Shown piece after piece: positions 49,961 to 60,173 of a stretch of DNA of 64,000 nucleotides. The translations under genes were made by a program, and so were the position numbers. Position 1 is the stretch's first letter. Each line of letters begins with the position of its first letter. The notes under the pieces are model-generated. The model worked only from the letters and a program-made list of their open reading frames with translations. It ran no database searches and was not told the DNA's origin. The stretch is from Diospyros lotus (Eukaryota; Streptophyta; Magnoliopsida; Ericales; Ebenaceae): contig NC_068347.1 in assembly GCF_014633365.1 (NCBI RefSeq), positions 26,514,493 to 26,578,492 on the forward strand. Direction: 5' to 3'.

Positions 49961-52900
49961 GTGTCCTAATACCTAAATCATCGCAATTCCATAAAAGTAA
50001 TACTAAATTTATATTTTAATAATTTTAAATACCGCCTAAAATAGTTTGATTTAAATTTTATATCATGTAAATTGTAAAATTAGATTTAAATTTTTATTTA
50101 CTTGTAAAGTTATGAAATTTAATTAATTTAAAATCAAGTAATAAAATTACAATATAAGATAATAGATGCACATGATTTTTTATAAATACTTACTATTATT
50201 AATAAAATTAACCTTTTTAAAAATTAAAGTATCTTTGTGTATTAACACGTTTGTACATAATTAAATCATTTTTATTTATTTTTATTTTTCATGTACGTTA
50301 ATAATTAATTATATTATATCTCAAAATTTAGTTATGACGTATGCATGTATTAATTAGCATTGTATTATATTTTTTTAAATTTCTAAACAATAGTTTAGCA
50401 ATTAAAATAAATAATGATTTGATTATAGTTTTTAATATGGTCAAATTGCTATTAGTGGTTTCTTTTGAAAAATTCCTTTTCAAAGTGCTCAAACCAACCA
50501 CTGTACACCCTTAAAGGGTAATTACGAGTCTTGATACACTAAGAAACGTAGGGACGTATTGAATAATATAATTAATTTGTTTTTTATTAAAAAAAATCTA
50601 ATTTGATTTGTTTTTTTGTTATTTTCTCACCCAATTAACATTGAGTTGGGTTTAAATTATACAATTGAACAAATATACCTGAACCAACTTGACTAGGATA
50701 AAATTGGTTTTCTTTTCTAACTTCTATTCGTAAATAATACAAATGTGTATTTGATTGCAATGGTAGAATTTGAGTGGAAAGAAAATAAATTCTAAATAAT
50801 TGAATTGTAGAGAAAATAAATTTCTGAAAATTGAAAGTTTAAATTATTTGATTGATATAATTTTCTACCTAGGAAATGATGTTATTTTCTATCTTTTAGT
50901 GTTTGATTAGTAATATTTTTCATAGAATTTGATCATTTTTTTGGCATTTCACATTTGATAGGCATTATTTTTCATAAAAAATGACACATTTTCATGGAAT
51001 TCAATGATGAAAATGTATTGAAAAATATTAAATCTTGTAAAAAAAATTAAAATAATAATGTATTTTAAATTAATTAAATTATTTTCTCAAATAAATGAAA
51101 CTAAAAAATTATTTTTTTTTGTTTTCCAATAAAATAATTTATATATAATTTTTTGCATATTCACTTTTTATATATTTATTTATTAATTATTAAATTTTTA
51201 ACATATTCACTTTTTATACATATATTTATATTTATTAAATAATCTACAACCCCCGGCCTGCCCTTATCGCTCATCCCTAGTGGCTGCCCACCTGCATTTT
51301 TCAATTGTCAAGAAAATTCTATCTCATTTCTATGATTTAAAGAAAAATGCCCTCACGTGACCATTAATGAGAAAATGAGTTCCTTGAAAAAAAAAAATGG
51401 CTATCGAACAATGCAAAAGTTAGAAATTAGGTGAAAAAATTATCTTTTTCTTGAAAAATATTGGCTATCAAACATGGCCTAAGAGTAAATTGCATTAAGG
51501 CCACTTGGGGAGTGAGATATTTGTTAAAAAATCCCTTATATTTTAAAAATACTTTTAGGGATTTATATGGTGTATTTTGTTAGTACTTAAACTATAATTA
51601 AATTAAATTAAATAATAATTAAGTAAAAATAAAATAAAATTCGACCAAGTAAAATAAAAACTAAAATGATGAAAAACACGTATAAACTTATCATTTGCCC
51701 AAAGATTGTCAACGTCAACCCCAATCATCGTTGACAACCATAGAGAGGTAAAGTGGCAAGCGAGCAAAAGAGAGAAGGAGAAAAAGAAATCGCCTAGAAC
51801 CCACAATCAACAATAGATTATAATTGGTGATTGTTAATGTGTAGTTCCCTCTTATTATTTTCTCTACTTCTTATCTTCTGTATCTGTAATGATTCGTAAT
51901 TTTATCTAGAATAATTAAAGAAATAAAATAAATAAATAATAAATAAACAAAAAATATTATTTAAAATTAGAGGATTTTTTTTTTAAATCGGGTTTATAAC
52001 AAGTATGGATGACTTGTCAAGTGTTTATCCCTGTTGAGTGGCAATTATTTTTAGATTGCAATAATTTATTTACTTTGAATTGATGAATATTAATATTAAA
52101 TTAGGATTAAGAGATAGACAAAATTATTGGTCAAAATAGTAATTAAAAAATATCCAAATATTGGTATGTCGAAAAATAAAGGAAGAACACAAGAATTGGG
52201 ATATATACACAAAGATATGTGTGTGTTACTAGGAAGAAAAATTTAAAAAAACTTTAATGGCCGAGGGCAGCCTACCACAAGGGCTTGCGCCTGGCCTTTT
52301 AGCAGCTTGCCGTTGCTAGCCGCTGTTGGTCTTTGGCTAGTAAGCAACTGCCAGGGCCAACTCTTGCTGGCCAGAGAAATTAGGGCATCACTTGGGTCCC
52401 CTCCCAAGTCACCTTTTAAAAAAAAAAAAATTAAGGGGAAATTAACAAAGCCAATAGTGCAATCTCAATAAGGGGTGCTCCTTCCATTCTTAATTTTTTT
52501 CAAGTAAGGGAGTGTGAGTTTGAAAATTGATAAATTTGAGAATTATTGTATCATTGCTCGTCAAAATAACGTGACTAACTCTTATGATATATTTGCTATC
52601 ATGATTAGAAAATAGTCTAATTTCATTGTTGGGTTCCTAATGTTGTTTAAAATGTGAGAAACTCACTAGCTTGCTATTTTTAAGCTCCCAAATTCATCAT
52701 AATAACTCATTTACCCTTATTTCATAACGCATAGAGCATTTATTGGAGATAATACCCGAGATTAGGGGGCACCATCTATAAAAGATTAGTATGTAAGACC
52801 TCAAGATGAGAATACCCATAGGTAAGGGCTACTCTCTTGCAAAGTTTAGGCACTCTTAGCCATAAAGACCTTTAAAATGTGAAGGATGTGATTGGTGAAT

Positions 52901-53690
52901 GCATTTCATTATTTGTGTGTTTGGACTCATTGAGCTTTCAAAGTCCATGGTTGCATCTCCATCATTTCTAGATATTTGTGGAGAGATTGTGAACCCAAAG
53001 ACTCATTAAAATTTTCAGTTTATATTATATAGTAGAGACATTTTGCTCCTTGTAGTTGCTATGTGATAATGTCTTTATGCTATTATTTTGGGCTTGGATG
53101 GGTTGTTATCAATTGATGATGTCTTAAATTATATTTTTATCATAAATTAGAGTGTATTGTTGAACTTTTGGTACAAGAAGCATGGGAAAACAATTTTTCT
53201 ACAACGAATTTATATTTTTCTTATAAACCCCATCTAAATAGACCAAATTAAAGCATGGTTGTGCATCAATGTATGCCTATGAGTTCCAGGTAACTATGGA
53301 CTGCACAAAAACTTTTAAGAATATTTCACGTGATGAAAATCTAGTTTTTCACAAATCTCACCTCATCGTCACTAGAATTTTGTAGAAAAATATATGCTAA
53401 TTTGAATAATGACTATGCGGTGCAATTATTCAATCAAACTGATTGCTTTTAGCCTAACTTGGGAGGGCCAAATCCTTTTGGAATAAAATGAAATTTGAAT
53501 ATGTGATATTTCACTTAATAAGTTTTACAATGGAGTATGAATTGTCACAAAAGATTAATGTTTAGTCATTGAAATACTAAAAATATGGAAATATGTCACA
53601 ACAATAACAAATAGTGAATAGTCAACTTCACAAAATTTGTTGATAGATTAAATGTAATATTCTCAAATTTTTGGAAATTATAGAAAAGAA
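49961..53690. other. AT-rich intergenic stretch
   Basis: No gene is seen in 3.7 kb on either strand. It contains a MITE-like segment (50900-51480) and a GC-rich patch (about 52256-52400) with repeated CTTGC/GCCAGC words whose origin I cannot identify. Confidence 0.6.
50898..51482. mobile_element. Possible Harbinger-like MITE
   Basis: The left sequence GTGTTTGATTAGTAATATTT resembles the reverse complement of the right end (CATGTTTGATAGCCAATATT). TTA lies outside the left end and TAA outside the right. The inverted ends are imperfect and the interior is AT-rich, so this is tentative. Confidence 0.4.
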
Positions 53691-53699
53691 TAAATTAAA

Positions 53700-54110
53700 T
53701 TAATTTAATTAATTTGTGAGGCGGTGCGCGTGTGCGTGGAGGCGAAGTAAAGCACAGGGACTTTTTCTCAAAAAAAATCTAAACAGAGTGAGAGTTGGAG
53801 AGGGAGAGCTCGGGAGAGAGCTTGAGAGCGAGCAGAGAGATAGGGAGATGGAAAGAAGGAGATCGAGATTGAGAAGGAGAGAGAGAGAGAGAGAGAGCTC
53901 AGCCGAGAGGGAGCGGCTGCCATGACCAGAAAGGAAGTTGCAGGCGGCCATGGCAGCCTAAGGCGGAGCTGCAGCGTGCGGTGATGGCGAACCGACCACA
54001 TGTGGAGGCGGACTGCGTCCGGTGGCGCCCGGGGAAGATGGCTGCACTCCCACCCTGCAATTAAAACACAAAACAAAACACAATAAAAATTTTATATTTT
54101 TTTTTCTTTG
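53700..54110. other. GA- and GC-rich segment
   Basis: A GC-rich island with a GA microsatellite (about 53877-53899) in AT-rich surroundings. Overlapping short frames occur on both strands, which is usual for GA repeats. It could be part of an LTR or leader of the large element to the right. Not assigned. Confidence 0.35.
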
Positions 54111-54884
54111 TTTAGGTGAGAGGTTTATACTCGTCAGTGTACGAGTGCAGTTGTAGTCCAAATTTAAATTTATATTTTCTGAATGAGTCCAGGTCGTCCA
54201 CTGAGAGATTTATTTATGGCAAAATAAAAAGAATGTCACACAAGCACACACGCATTTGGATAAATTGGCAACAAGGTTTTTTATGGTTTTTTAAACAACA
54301 GATTCTAGGAAATAAATTAAGGCAGTAATTGAAATAAATACTTTAAGTGAGAATATAAAATTGGATAGTACTTGAGTTAAGACAATTTCAGTGCCAACCC
54401 GTTGATTCCCAAATTTTAGCATAAAAGATTAGCAACATTAATTTAATTTCAGATATGAGGGTTTGTTATTAAATGCAATTAGAGATGATGATAGTTCTAG
54501 GTTAAGCAATCCCCATACATGATATGCGGGATTCTAATTTAAGCAACCACCATAAATTCAATTGCAATTAATACACAAAACAACTAAATTAATCATCCGG
54601 GTTTGGGTATGATAGCGTTTCCAGTTCTAGTAACTCTCATACATGGCATGAAAGCTCTAAGTTAGGCTTACGCTCCAATTCAAACCTAGTGATTTCTCAA
54701 TAATTAAGATACACTCATACTGAAATTTAAATTAATGTTACTTATTTAAAGCGCAGCTTTCTTTGGGAATCATTGGCGTTGGACACTGTCCTTGCCTTAA
54801 CCCAAGATTAGATTTAGCTACTCATTTCCATTTAAAAGTTAATTGACATGAATTTAAACGACGTAATTTAAATAACAGAATTTA

Positions 54885-55090
54885 AATGACAAGAAATTTT
54901 AAAGGCATAAATTAACCGGCCATTTAGGCGGTGGATAATTAAATAACAAGAATTAAAATTGCAGAAATTTAAAGGCATAAACTAACCGTCCATTTAGGCG
55001 GTGAATAATTAAATGACAAGAATTAAAATTGCAGAAATTTAAAGGCACAAATTAACCGGCCATTTAGGTGGTGAATAATAAAGTAATAAT
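54885..55090. repeat. 70-bp tandem repeat, about three copies
   Basis: AAAGGCATAAATTAACCGGC recurs at 54901, 54971 and 55041 with small changes; the unit is 70 bp and includes CATTTAGGCGGTG. It is the kind of short tandem array often seen in the 3' untranslated part of Tat and Athila elements. Confidence 0.88.
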
Positions 55091-55350
55091 AAATGACATA
55101 AGAATTTAAAAGAAGAAAGGAAGGAAGTAAGATCACAAGAGATAATACTAAAGAAAATGGGAAATAACAAGAACAATTATCAAAGAGAGAATTATAAGGA
55201 AACAACTAAACTTTAATTCAAGAATAATAATCACACTTACAAATGCAATCAAGTGATCTATTTATAGGCCACAAGATGCAATACAAACCACACAATTTCA
55301 ATTATTCAACTAGACATAATTATATCTAATGGGCACTCACACACTTAAAG

Positions 55351-55500
55351 TTAAATGGATTTTAGCTATAATACACACCTAATATTAAATGGATTTTAGC
55401 TAAAATACATACCTAATAAAGCATTCATAAAGTTAAATAGATTTTAGCTATAATATCCACCTAATAGTTAAATGGATTTTAGCTAAAAAACACACCTAAT
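55351..55500. repeat. Irregular tandem repeat (TTAAATGGATTTTAGCTA)
   Basis: Four copies of TTAAATGGATTTTAGCTA or close variants, followed by CACACCTAATA, start at about 55351, 55385, 55433 and 55468. Spacing alternates between roughly 34 and 48 bp. Confidence 0.85.
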
Positions 55501-55607
55501 AAAGCTCTCACATAAAAAATAAAAATAGATTTCTATAAATTGGTTTTTAATCTCCATTAGGATTAAAAATAATCCTTGGGCCTTCTCCAAATAATATATT
55601 CCATGGG

Positions 55608-55795
55608 TTGCTCAAATTGGGTCTTAATTCTTCATGGGCTTGAATTCTTCATGGACTTTAATTTTTCATGGGCTTGATTTCTTCATGGACTTGAATTCTT
55701 CATGGGCTTGTTTTTTCCATGGGTTTGATTTCTTCATGGACTTGAATTCTTCATGGACTTTAAGTCTTCATGGGCTTGAATTCTTCATGCCTAAA
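55608..55795. repeat. 18-bp minisatellite (TTCATGGRCTTGAATTC)
   Basis: About ten imperfect copies of an 18-bp unit. Because 18 is divisible by three, one frame stays open (NSSW, FHGLDFFMD words), which mimics a short protein but is a by-product of the repeat. Confidence 0.88.
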
Positions 55796-57640
55796 AAAAA
55801 AAATAAAAATAATTTAATGTTATTAATAAATTATATATTATATATATGTATTACACATGGCACATATATATATATTATATTATATTATATATATATTACA
55901 TGCATGCATATAATGATGTATATGTATTATATATAATTTTATATATTATTATTAAATTTTACTTTAAAATTTCATTTCATTCATTTTTCAATTTAAACTT
56001 GCATATAACCATAAAATATATATTAATATATAATTTAAACTATTTTTAAGATCAAAAGAAGGGTATAATTATAACAAAATTTTTATAAAATTAACCACTA
56101 ATCATACCCCCAAACTTAAACATTGCTAGTCCCTTAGCAATCAGATTATACACCTGCCAAACTTTATTCACAATAACTGTATGAATGTAAAAATTTCAAA
56201 TTCGAAACCGAAATGCATAAAATTAAATAAATAATTTAGCATTCTAAATCAGATTTTTGGTTAAAGGTCATACAATCTCAGGAATGGAAATTAGGATAAC
56301 CAACACACAGACTTACTCCCTCGAAGTTTTGACTTCAAATCTTACTATGGATTTTCTCTCCAATAAAAAGGATTCCTCAAGTGTACACACAAGGGGGTGC
56401 ACCGTTATGAGAGTAAATGCAGAACAAGTTCAAAATTCGGTGCCATCCCAAATACAAGGAACGTATTTTCATGAAAGAACAGGGAAATTGACATAGCTTC
56501 ATGATTGGAATAATGCTCTAGACGAGTAACTTCTGAATTTAAACATGATTCTCTACTCCAAACTCGAATTCTGAGATCACATGATTTATAGCATAAAAAA
56601 GGACCAGACTGGGTTGTAATGGGGCTATAAGGTTAATACAGGTTGTAAAAGAAAAGGTAGAGTGTGCAAAGGGTGTGTTGGGATTTTTTTTTTTTTTTTT
56701 AGCATTTATTTTGAAACAGTTATGCTGAATAACTAAGAGAATTTGTCCCATTTTTTTCACTTTTTTTTTTCTTCTTTTTTTTTTCTTTTTTTTTCTTTTT
56801 CTTTTTAAATATGAAAATAGATAAACAGACTAATTCCCAAAATCACACCAGTTTGGATAAAATTCATATGGTTATGGGTTAAACAAGGGTAACGAAAGAA
56901 GTTGTACTACAAATGGCTCAAATGGGCTAACAAGAGGTTGATTTAAAGAAAAAAAATAGGCTCAAAATGAAAGAAATTGATCCCCCTATCATGCTTCTCA
57001 GTCATCTAATTCATAGTTTGAAACCAGTCAAATTCATCCGCTATCATACTAGACATTCAAAGTGAATTGATATTTTGAAGCCATTGAAAAGATAAGATAA
57101 ACAAGAGAGCATATTTAGAGTAAGTGTTATTTCACTCAGAATTAACGGTTATTAGGCTCAAACACTTGCTTGGGTAATAGTCTTCACGTCTGTTGAGGGA
57201 TCATACAATGTACTAATCAGCTAATTACTATTATCTTTGACTTTATGACCGAAAACCAATTTCTAAATTTTGAATCCCTGATGAATGTAAATTACTTATT
57301 CTCATGCATAAACGTTTTCAAATGAGAAATCAATGCATTCATGTTTCGTATTGCAAACTTAACCGGCTATCAGTGCATAACTTCAAAACTTTAGGAATAA
57401 CGTTATTTAAAACACAATTTTTTTTTTAATAAGAGCAGATAAAGATAATCAATTCACACAAGACTACAAACTATCAATAGCAAACTCACAGTTAAATATG
57501 AACCAAATAATTCATAACTAAACCTTACACCCCCCAACTTGAATTGCAGTAATAAATTAGGGTTGTTAAGAATACCTGTAACTCCACAAGTCCATTTTGC
57601 TGTGAACTGCTAAAACTTAAACAACAAATGAGCACACCAT
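55796..57640. other. Repeat-rich noncoding stretch, probably gypsy 3' region
   Basis: AT microsatellites (55830-55940), poly-T runs (56679-56700 and 56761-56803) and two minus-strand G-rich motifs, GTTTAAGTTTGGGGGT (56103-56124) and CAAGTTGGGGGGTGT (57527-57545). These resemble motifs in the downstream region of Tat/Athila elements. No gene. Confidence 0.5.
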
Positions 57641-57701
57641 ATATATATATTTATATTTTCACACCAAAATAAAAATTTCATGCAAGTCATAAGATAAGCA
57701 A

Positions 57702-57752
57702 AATGCGTCTCAAGAGTACAAAAAGTACTCCTTACTCAGCCATCTTATCAAA
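57702..57752. repeat. Short repeat with hairpin, copy 1
   Basis: GCGTCTCAAGAGTACAAAAA followed by GTACTCCTTACTCAGCCATC. It includes a perfect GAGTAC-AAAAA-GTACTC hairpin. It is nearly identical to 57848-57893, and both ends match a part of the ORF at about 58885-58935. Confidence 0.85.
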
Positions 57753-57781
57753 GACTTTGCTAACAACATTCCACAGTTTTG

Positions 57782-57803
57782 TTTTGTTTTTTTTTTTTTT
57801 TTT
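57782..57803 (-). other. Poly(A)-like tract (minus strand) downstream of the LOG ORF
   Basis: About 20 consecutive A on the minus strand, about 105 bp after the LOG-like stop codon. It could be a remnant of a retrocopied poly(A) tail or just one of several poly-T runs in this area. Confidence 0.45.
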
Positions 57804-57847
57804 AAAGAACACAACCAAGAAAAATTCTGTAAGTTGTACAATAACTA

Positions 57848-57893
57848 GATGCGTCTCAAGAGTACAAAAAGTACTCCTTACTCAGTCATCTTA
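57848..57893. repeat. Short repeat with hairpin, copy 2
   Basis: Same 40-odd-bp sequence as 57702-57752, with one substitution in the conserved core, located directly past the LOG-like stop. Confidence 0.85.
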
Positions 57894-57907
57894 ATAAAAA
57901 GCATTTC

Positions 57908-58567
57908 TCACAGTGATAAATCTAAATTAATCGGACCCCTTTGGCGCTTGTTACTAATTGCCTTAGACCAGTCTATCCGAGGCTCATGAGGATCGTATTG
58001 TGGAACATAAGCATGTAATTTCTCTAGCAGCTTATCAATGGTGGATGCAGAAATGAGAATCTTTCTTGCTGAACGAGAAATGAACTGTTGGTCCACAGCC
58101 TGATCAAGAAAAGAGAGTAACCCATCGAAAAAATGGTTAACATTTAAAAGTCCAATAGGTTTGGTATGGAGATTACTCTTGGCCCAGGAGATTATACAAA
58201 AGATTTCTTCAAGTGTTCCAAAACCTCCTGGTAAAGCAATGAAGGCATCTGACTGATAAATCTTACAAGCCATGTGCTCAGACATAGAAGTCGTTTCTAT
58301 AAGTTGACCGCGTGTAATCCCGAAAATATGTGGTTCAGCTAAAGGGATTGGCATTATACCTACCACAGATGAATTTCCAAGATGTACAGCTTGTGAAACA
58401 TAACCATTCAATCCACGACTTCCCCCTCCATATACCAAATTAATTTTTTTCTCTCCTAATTTTTTACCAAGTTCGCTCGCTGCAAGTGCGTAACAAATAT
58501 CGCTCCCAAGTTGAGAGCCACAAAGTACACATATGGTATTGATTCGACGAACTAACTGGCCTTCCAT
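57908..58567 (-). CDS. LOG-like cytokinin riboside 5'-monophosphate phosphoribohydrolase, intronless
   Basis: 219 aa, the normal length for plant LOG (LONELY GUY) proteins, which release active cytokinin bases from nucleotide precursors. Recognisable family parts: TICVLCGSQLG near the N-terminus, NLVYGGGSRGLNG (family GGGSxGLMG), QSDAFIALPGGFGTLEEIF (the PGGxGTxxE motif), and KPIGLLNVNHFFDGLLSFLD. Deviations: where active LOGs have an Arg-Lys pair upstream of QSDAF (MHxRK), this protein reads MSEHMACKIY, so the catalytic Arg seems lost. Known plant LOG genes have several introns; this one has none in the coding region. A probable 105-bp intron ends 20 bp before the ATG (acceptor TTTTCAG at 58588). 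The gypsy pol ORF lies on the same strand 1.6 kb upstream. It may be captured or a retrocopy, perhaps inactive. Confidence 0.88.
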   Translation of the reverse strand: MEGQLVRRINTICVLCGSQLGSDICYALAASELGKKLGEKKINLVYGGGSRGLNGYVSQAVHLGNSSVVGIMPIPLAEPHIFGITRGQLIETTSMSEHMACKIYQSDAFIALPGGFGTLEEIFCIISWAKSNLHTKPIGLLNVNHFFDGLLSFLDQAVDQQFISRSARKILISASTIDKLLEKLHAYVPQYDPHEPRIDWSKAISNKRQRGPINLDLSL

Positions 58568-58587
58568 GTTTGTTTCTTTTGTATGTC

Positions 58588-58692
58588 CTGAAAAGAAGTT
58601 TGGCGATCAAAAGTAGCTATACAACAATTCAACAAGAAATAAAAACAAACAAAAATCATGCGTATGTATAAGTAGTTGTGATTGTGGCTCAC
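58588..58692 (-). other. Probable intron between the two ORFs
   Basis: GTGAGCC...CTTCTTTTCAG on the minus strand, AT-rich with a T-rich 3' part, like a normal plant intron. If used, it would bring the upstream Cys-rich ORF and the LOG-like ORF onto one mRNA, with a stop codon still between them. Confidence 0.5.
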
Positions 58693-58734
58693 ATCTTCCT
58701 CTGGTTTTACGTCCAGAAATGGCTTAAACACTTT

Positions 58735-59184
58735 CTATGAAGTGGGGATAAGCTTCCCATCCAATTTTCTTATAGATTGGCAAACAGGGTCGTTTTTAGT
58801 CAGATTTCCAAGACTATAGCGTTGGTGGTCACTTCTGAACTGGGTCCATAAAGCAAGAAGTTCTCTTTGCACTATTCCACACGGATGAGTCTCAAGAGTC
58901 AATCGGATATCATCCAGAGACTCCTTACTCAGTCCATCCTTTATGAAACTAATTTTATCTTCTCGATTTATGGACGTAAACCCCACAGATTTGCATCGTG
59001 TGTTACAGGTCCATCGAGCACATTTGTAACAACCATTCACTCTTTTCGCTCTTCTTTTCTTCGCAAAACTACTCTTCCCTAAGCCTGGAAAATGCTTAAA
59101 ACTAGGTGAAGTTTCACCAGTTAATCGAACTTTTGCTTCGATCAGCCAACGAATATCTTCAGAGATGTTATTAAGCATCAACAA
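58735..59184 (-). CDS. 149-codon Cys-rich ORF, unknown
   Basis: Not recognised. The N-terminal helix-like stretch NNISEDIRWLIEAKVRLTGE is followed by a basic linker, a Cys cluster CYKCARWTCNTRC that could bind zinc, then SFIKDGLSKESLDDIRLTLE and an end with DPVCQSIRKLDGKLIP. Composition and constraint look like a real protein rather than chance. The frame is open a further 36 bp upstream, back past a probable splice acceptor at 59201. It lies 1 kb downstream of gypsy pol and upstream of the LOG-like ORF, same strand. It may be a captured host exon, or an exon of a multi-exon gene whose other parts are absent. Confidence 0.55.
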   Translation of the reverse strand: MLMLNNISEDIRWLIEAKVRLTGETSPSFKHFPGLGKSSFAKKRRAKRVNGCYKCARWTCNTRCKSVGFTSINREDKISFIKDGLSKESLDDIRLTLETHPCGIVQRELLALWTQFRSDHQRYSLGNLTKNDPVCQSIRKLDGKLIPTS

Positions 59185-59200
59185 CCTAAGTCTTTCATAC

Positions 59201-59350
59201 CTAGCAACATAAATTTTTTTTCAAATCATTATGCGGGAGAGATGGATAGTACTTGTGAATTTTTGAGAGATAAAGATCCATTTTTTTTTTTTTAATTATA
59301 CTAAGAAAAAAAGTAAAGAACTATAAACTTTACAAAAGGGATGAGAGTAC
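59201..59350 (-). other. Probable 5' UTR intron
   Basis: Donor CAG/GTACTC (59350) and acceptor TTGCTAG (59201) on the minus strand, 150 bp, AT-rich. Upstream lies a promoter-like sequence with TCTATAAGAG near 59425-59434. Together these suggest a transcription unit running 59.4 to 57.9 kb. Confidence 0.45.
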
Positions 59351-59359
59351 CTGATCGGA

Positions 59360-59600
59360 GAATAACACAAAGGAGAGAAGACTGAGCTCAAGAAGGGTAG
59401 CTTGCCTTATACAGATATGGAGTCTCTTATAGAGCAATGACCATCACTATTTTACACTCGGCTCGAGGCATGCCATAATTACAGGGTTATGCCTGGCGTC
59501 TCTTTTTCAACGCTTGGTGCCTCATTTTTCAACATTTGGCAGTGTGCCTTATCCTTTATAGGGCAGTGTGATTGCACTGCCCAAGAAAAGATAGCTACCA
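59360..59600 (-). promoter_or_regulatory. Promoter-like segment upstream of the Cys-rich ORF
   Basis: Contains a TATA-like CTATAAGAG (about 59425-59434), an 8-bp inverted repeat GGGCAGTG-TGATTG-CACTGCCC (about 59561-59582), and two copies of TTTTTCAAC followed by TTGG at about 59506 and 59533. It could also be LTR promoter sequence; no partner was found. Confidence 0.35.
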
Positions 59601-60173
59601 CCAGCGTCAATTCTGTCTCTCTCAATTTAAATTTTTTTTTTTATTATTTTATTATTATTTTTTAAATTTTTTATTCTTATTATTATTATTATTATTATTT
59701 TTTTTTGATTTTTTTTTAATAAATGTTTTGTTTTAGGGGCCCAATAAAATCATACATACCACACAAGACAATATTATCGAGTCTAACAAAATTATTTGCA
59801 CAATAGATCAGTTTCAAACACCAATAAAATCAAGTACACCTTACCCCCCAACTTAAATTGCGCATTGTCCTCAATCGACAATAAAAGGATAGAAGATAGG
59901 CATACCTGGTGGTCTTCAATGCATGAACTCGTATGCAAAAAAATTTTATTTAGACTGCACACAGAGAAACACTATTTGAATCAAAGTTAATTAAGTAATG
60001 CAGAAAATGAACAACTTATATATATAATTCTTTATTATTTTATTTTATTTTTTTCTTTATTTATTTATTTTTTTATTTATTTTTATTTTTTTTTCAGATC
60101 TATAAACATCCATTTAACCTAAATGGAAATGTGGTCTTTTAACGTCAGATTCCCAGACGATAGGAAACTTTCC
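59601..60173 (-). other. Noncoding sequence downstream of gypsy pol
   Basis: Long poly-T/ATT microsatellites (59628-59720 and 60030-60095). A G-rich minus-strand motif GCAATTTAAGTTGGGGGGTA lies at about 59843-59862 after TTGAGGACAATGC, a motif combination I associate with the region after pol in Athila/Tat elements. No gene. Confidence 0.6.

Noticed and set aside
52256..52400. GC-rich island as a gene or CpG promoter
   Set aside because: No ORF or conserved motif; short repeated words suggest a MITE fragment, but no ends could be identified.
54018..54040. Primer-site-like TGGCGCCCGGGG
   Set aside because: It resembles a gypsy primer site with a gap, but no LTR end lies next to it; probably chance in a GC-rich patch.
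53709..54161. Overlapping ORFs around the GA-rich patch
   Set aside because: Frames occur on both strands over a GA microsatellite with Ser/Leu or Arg/Glu repeats; no protein evidence.
55634..55936. 100-codon ORF with NSSW/FHGLDFF repeats
   Set aside because: By-product of an 18-bp minisatellite, continuing into an AT microsatellite.
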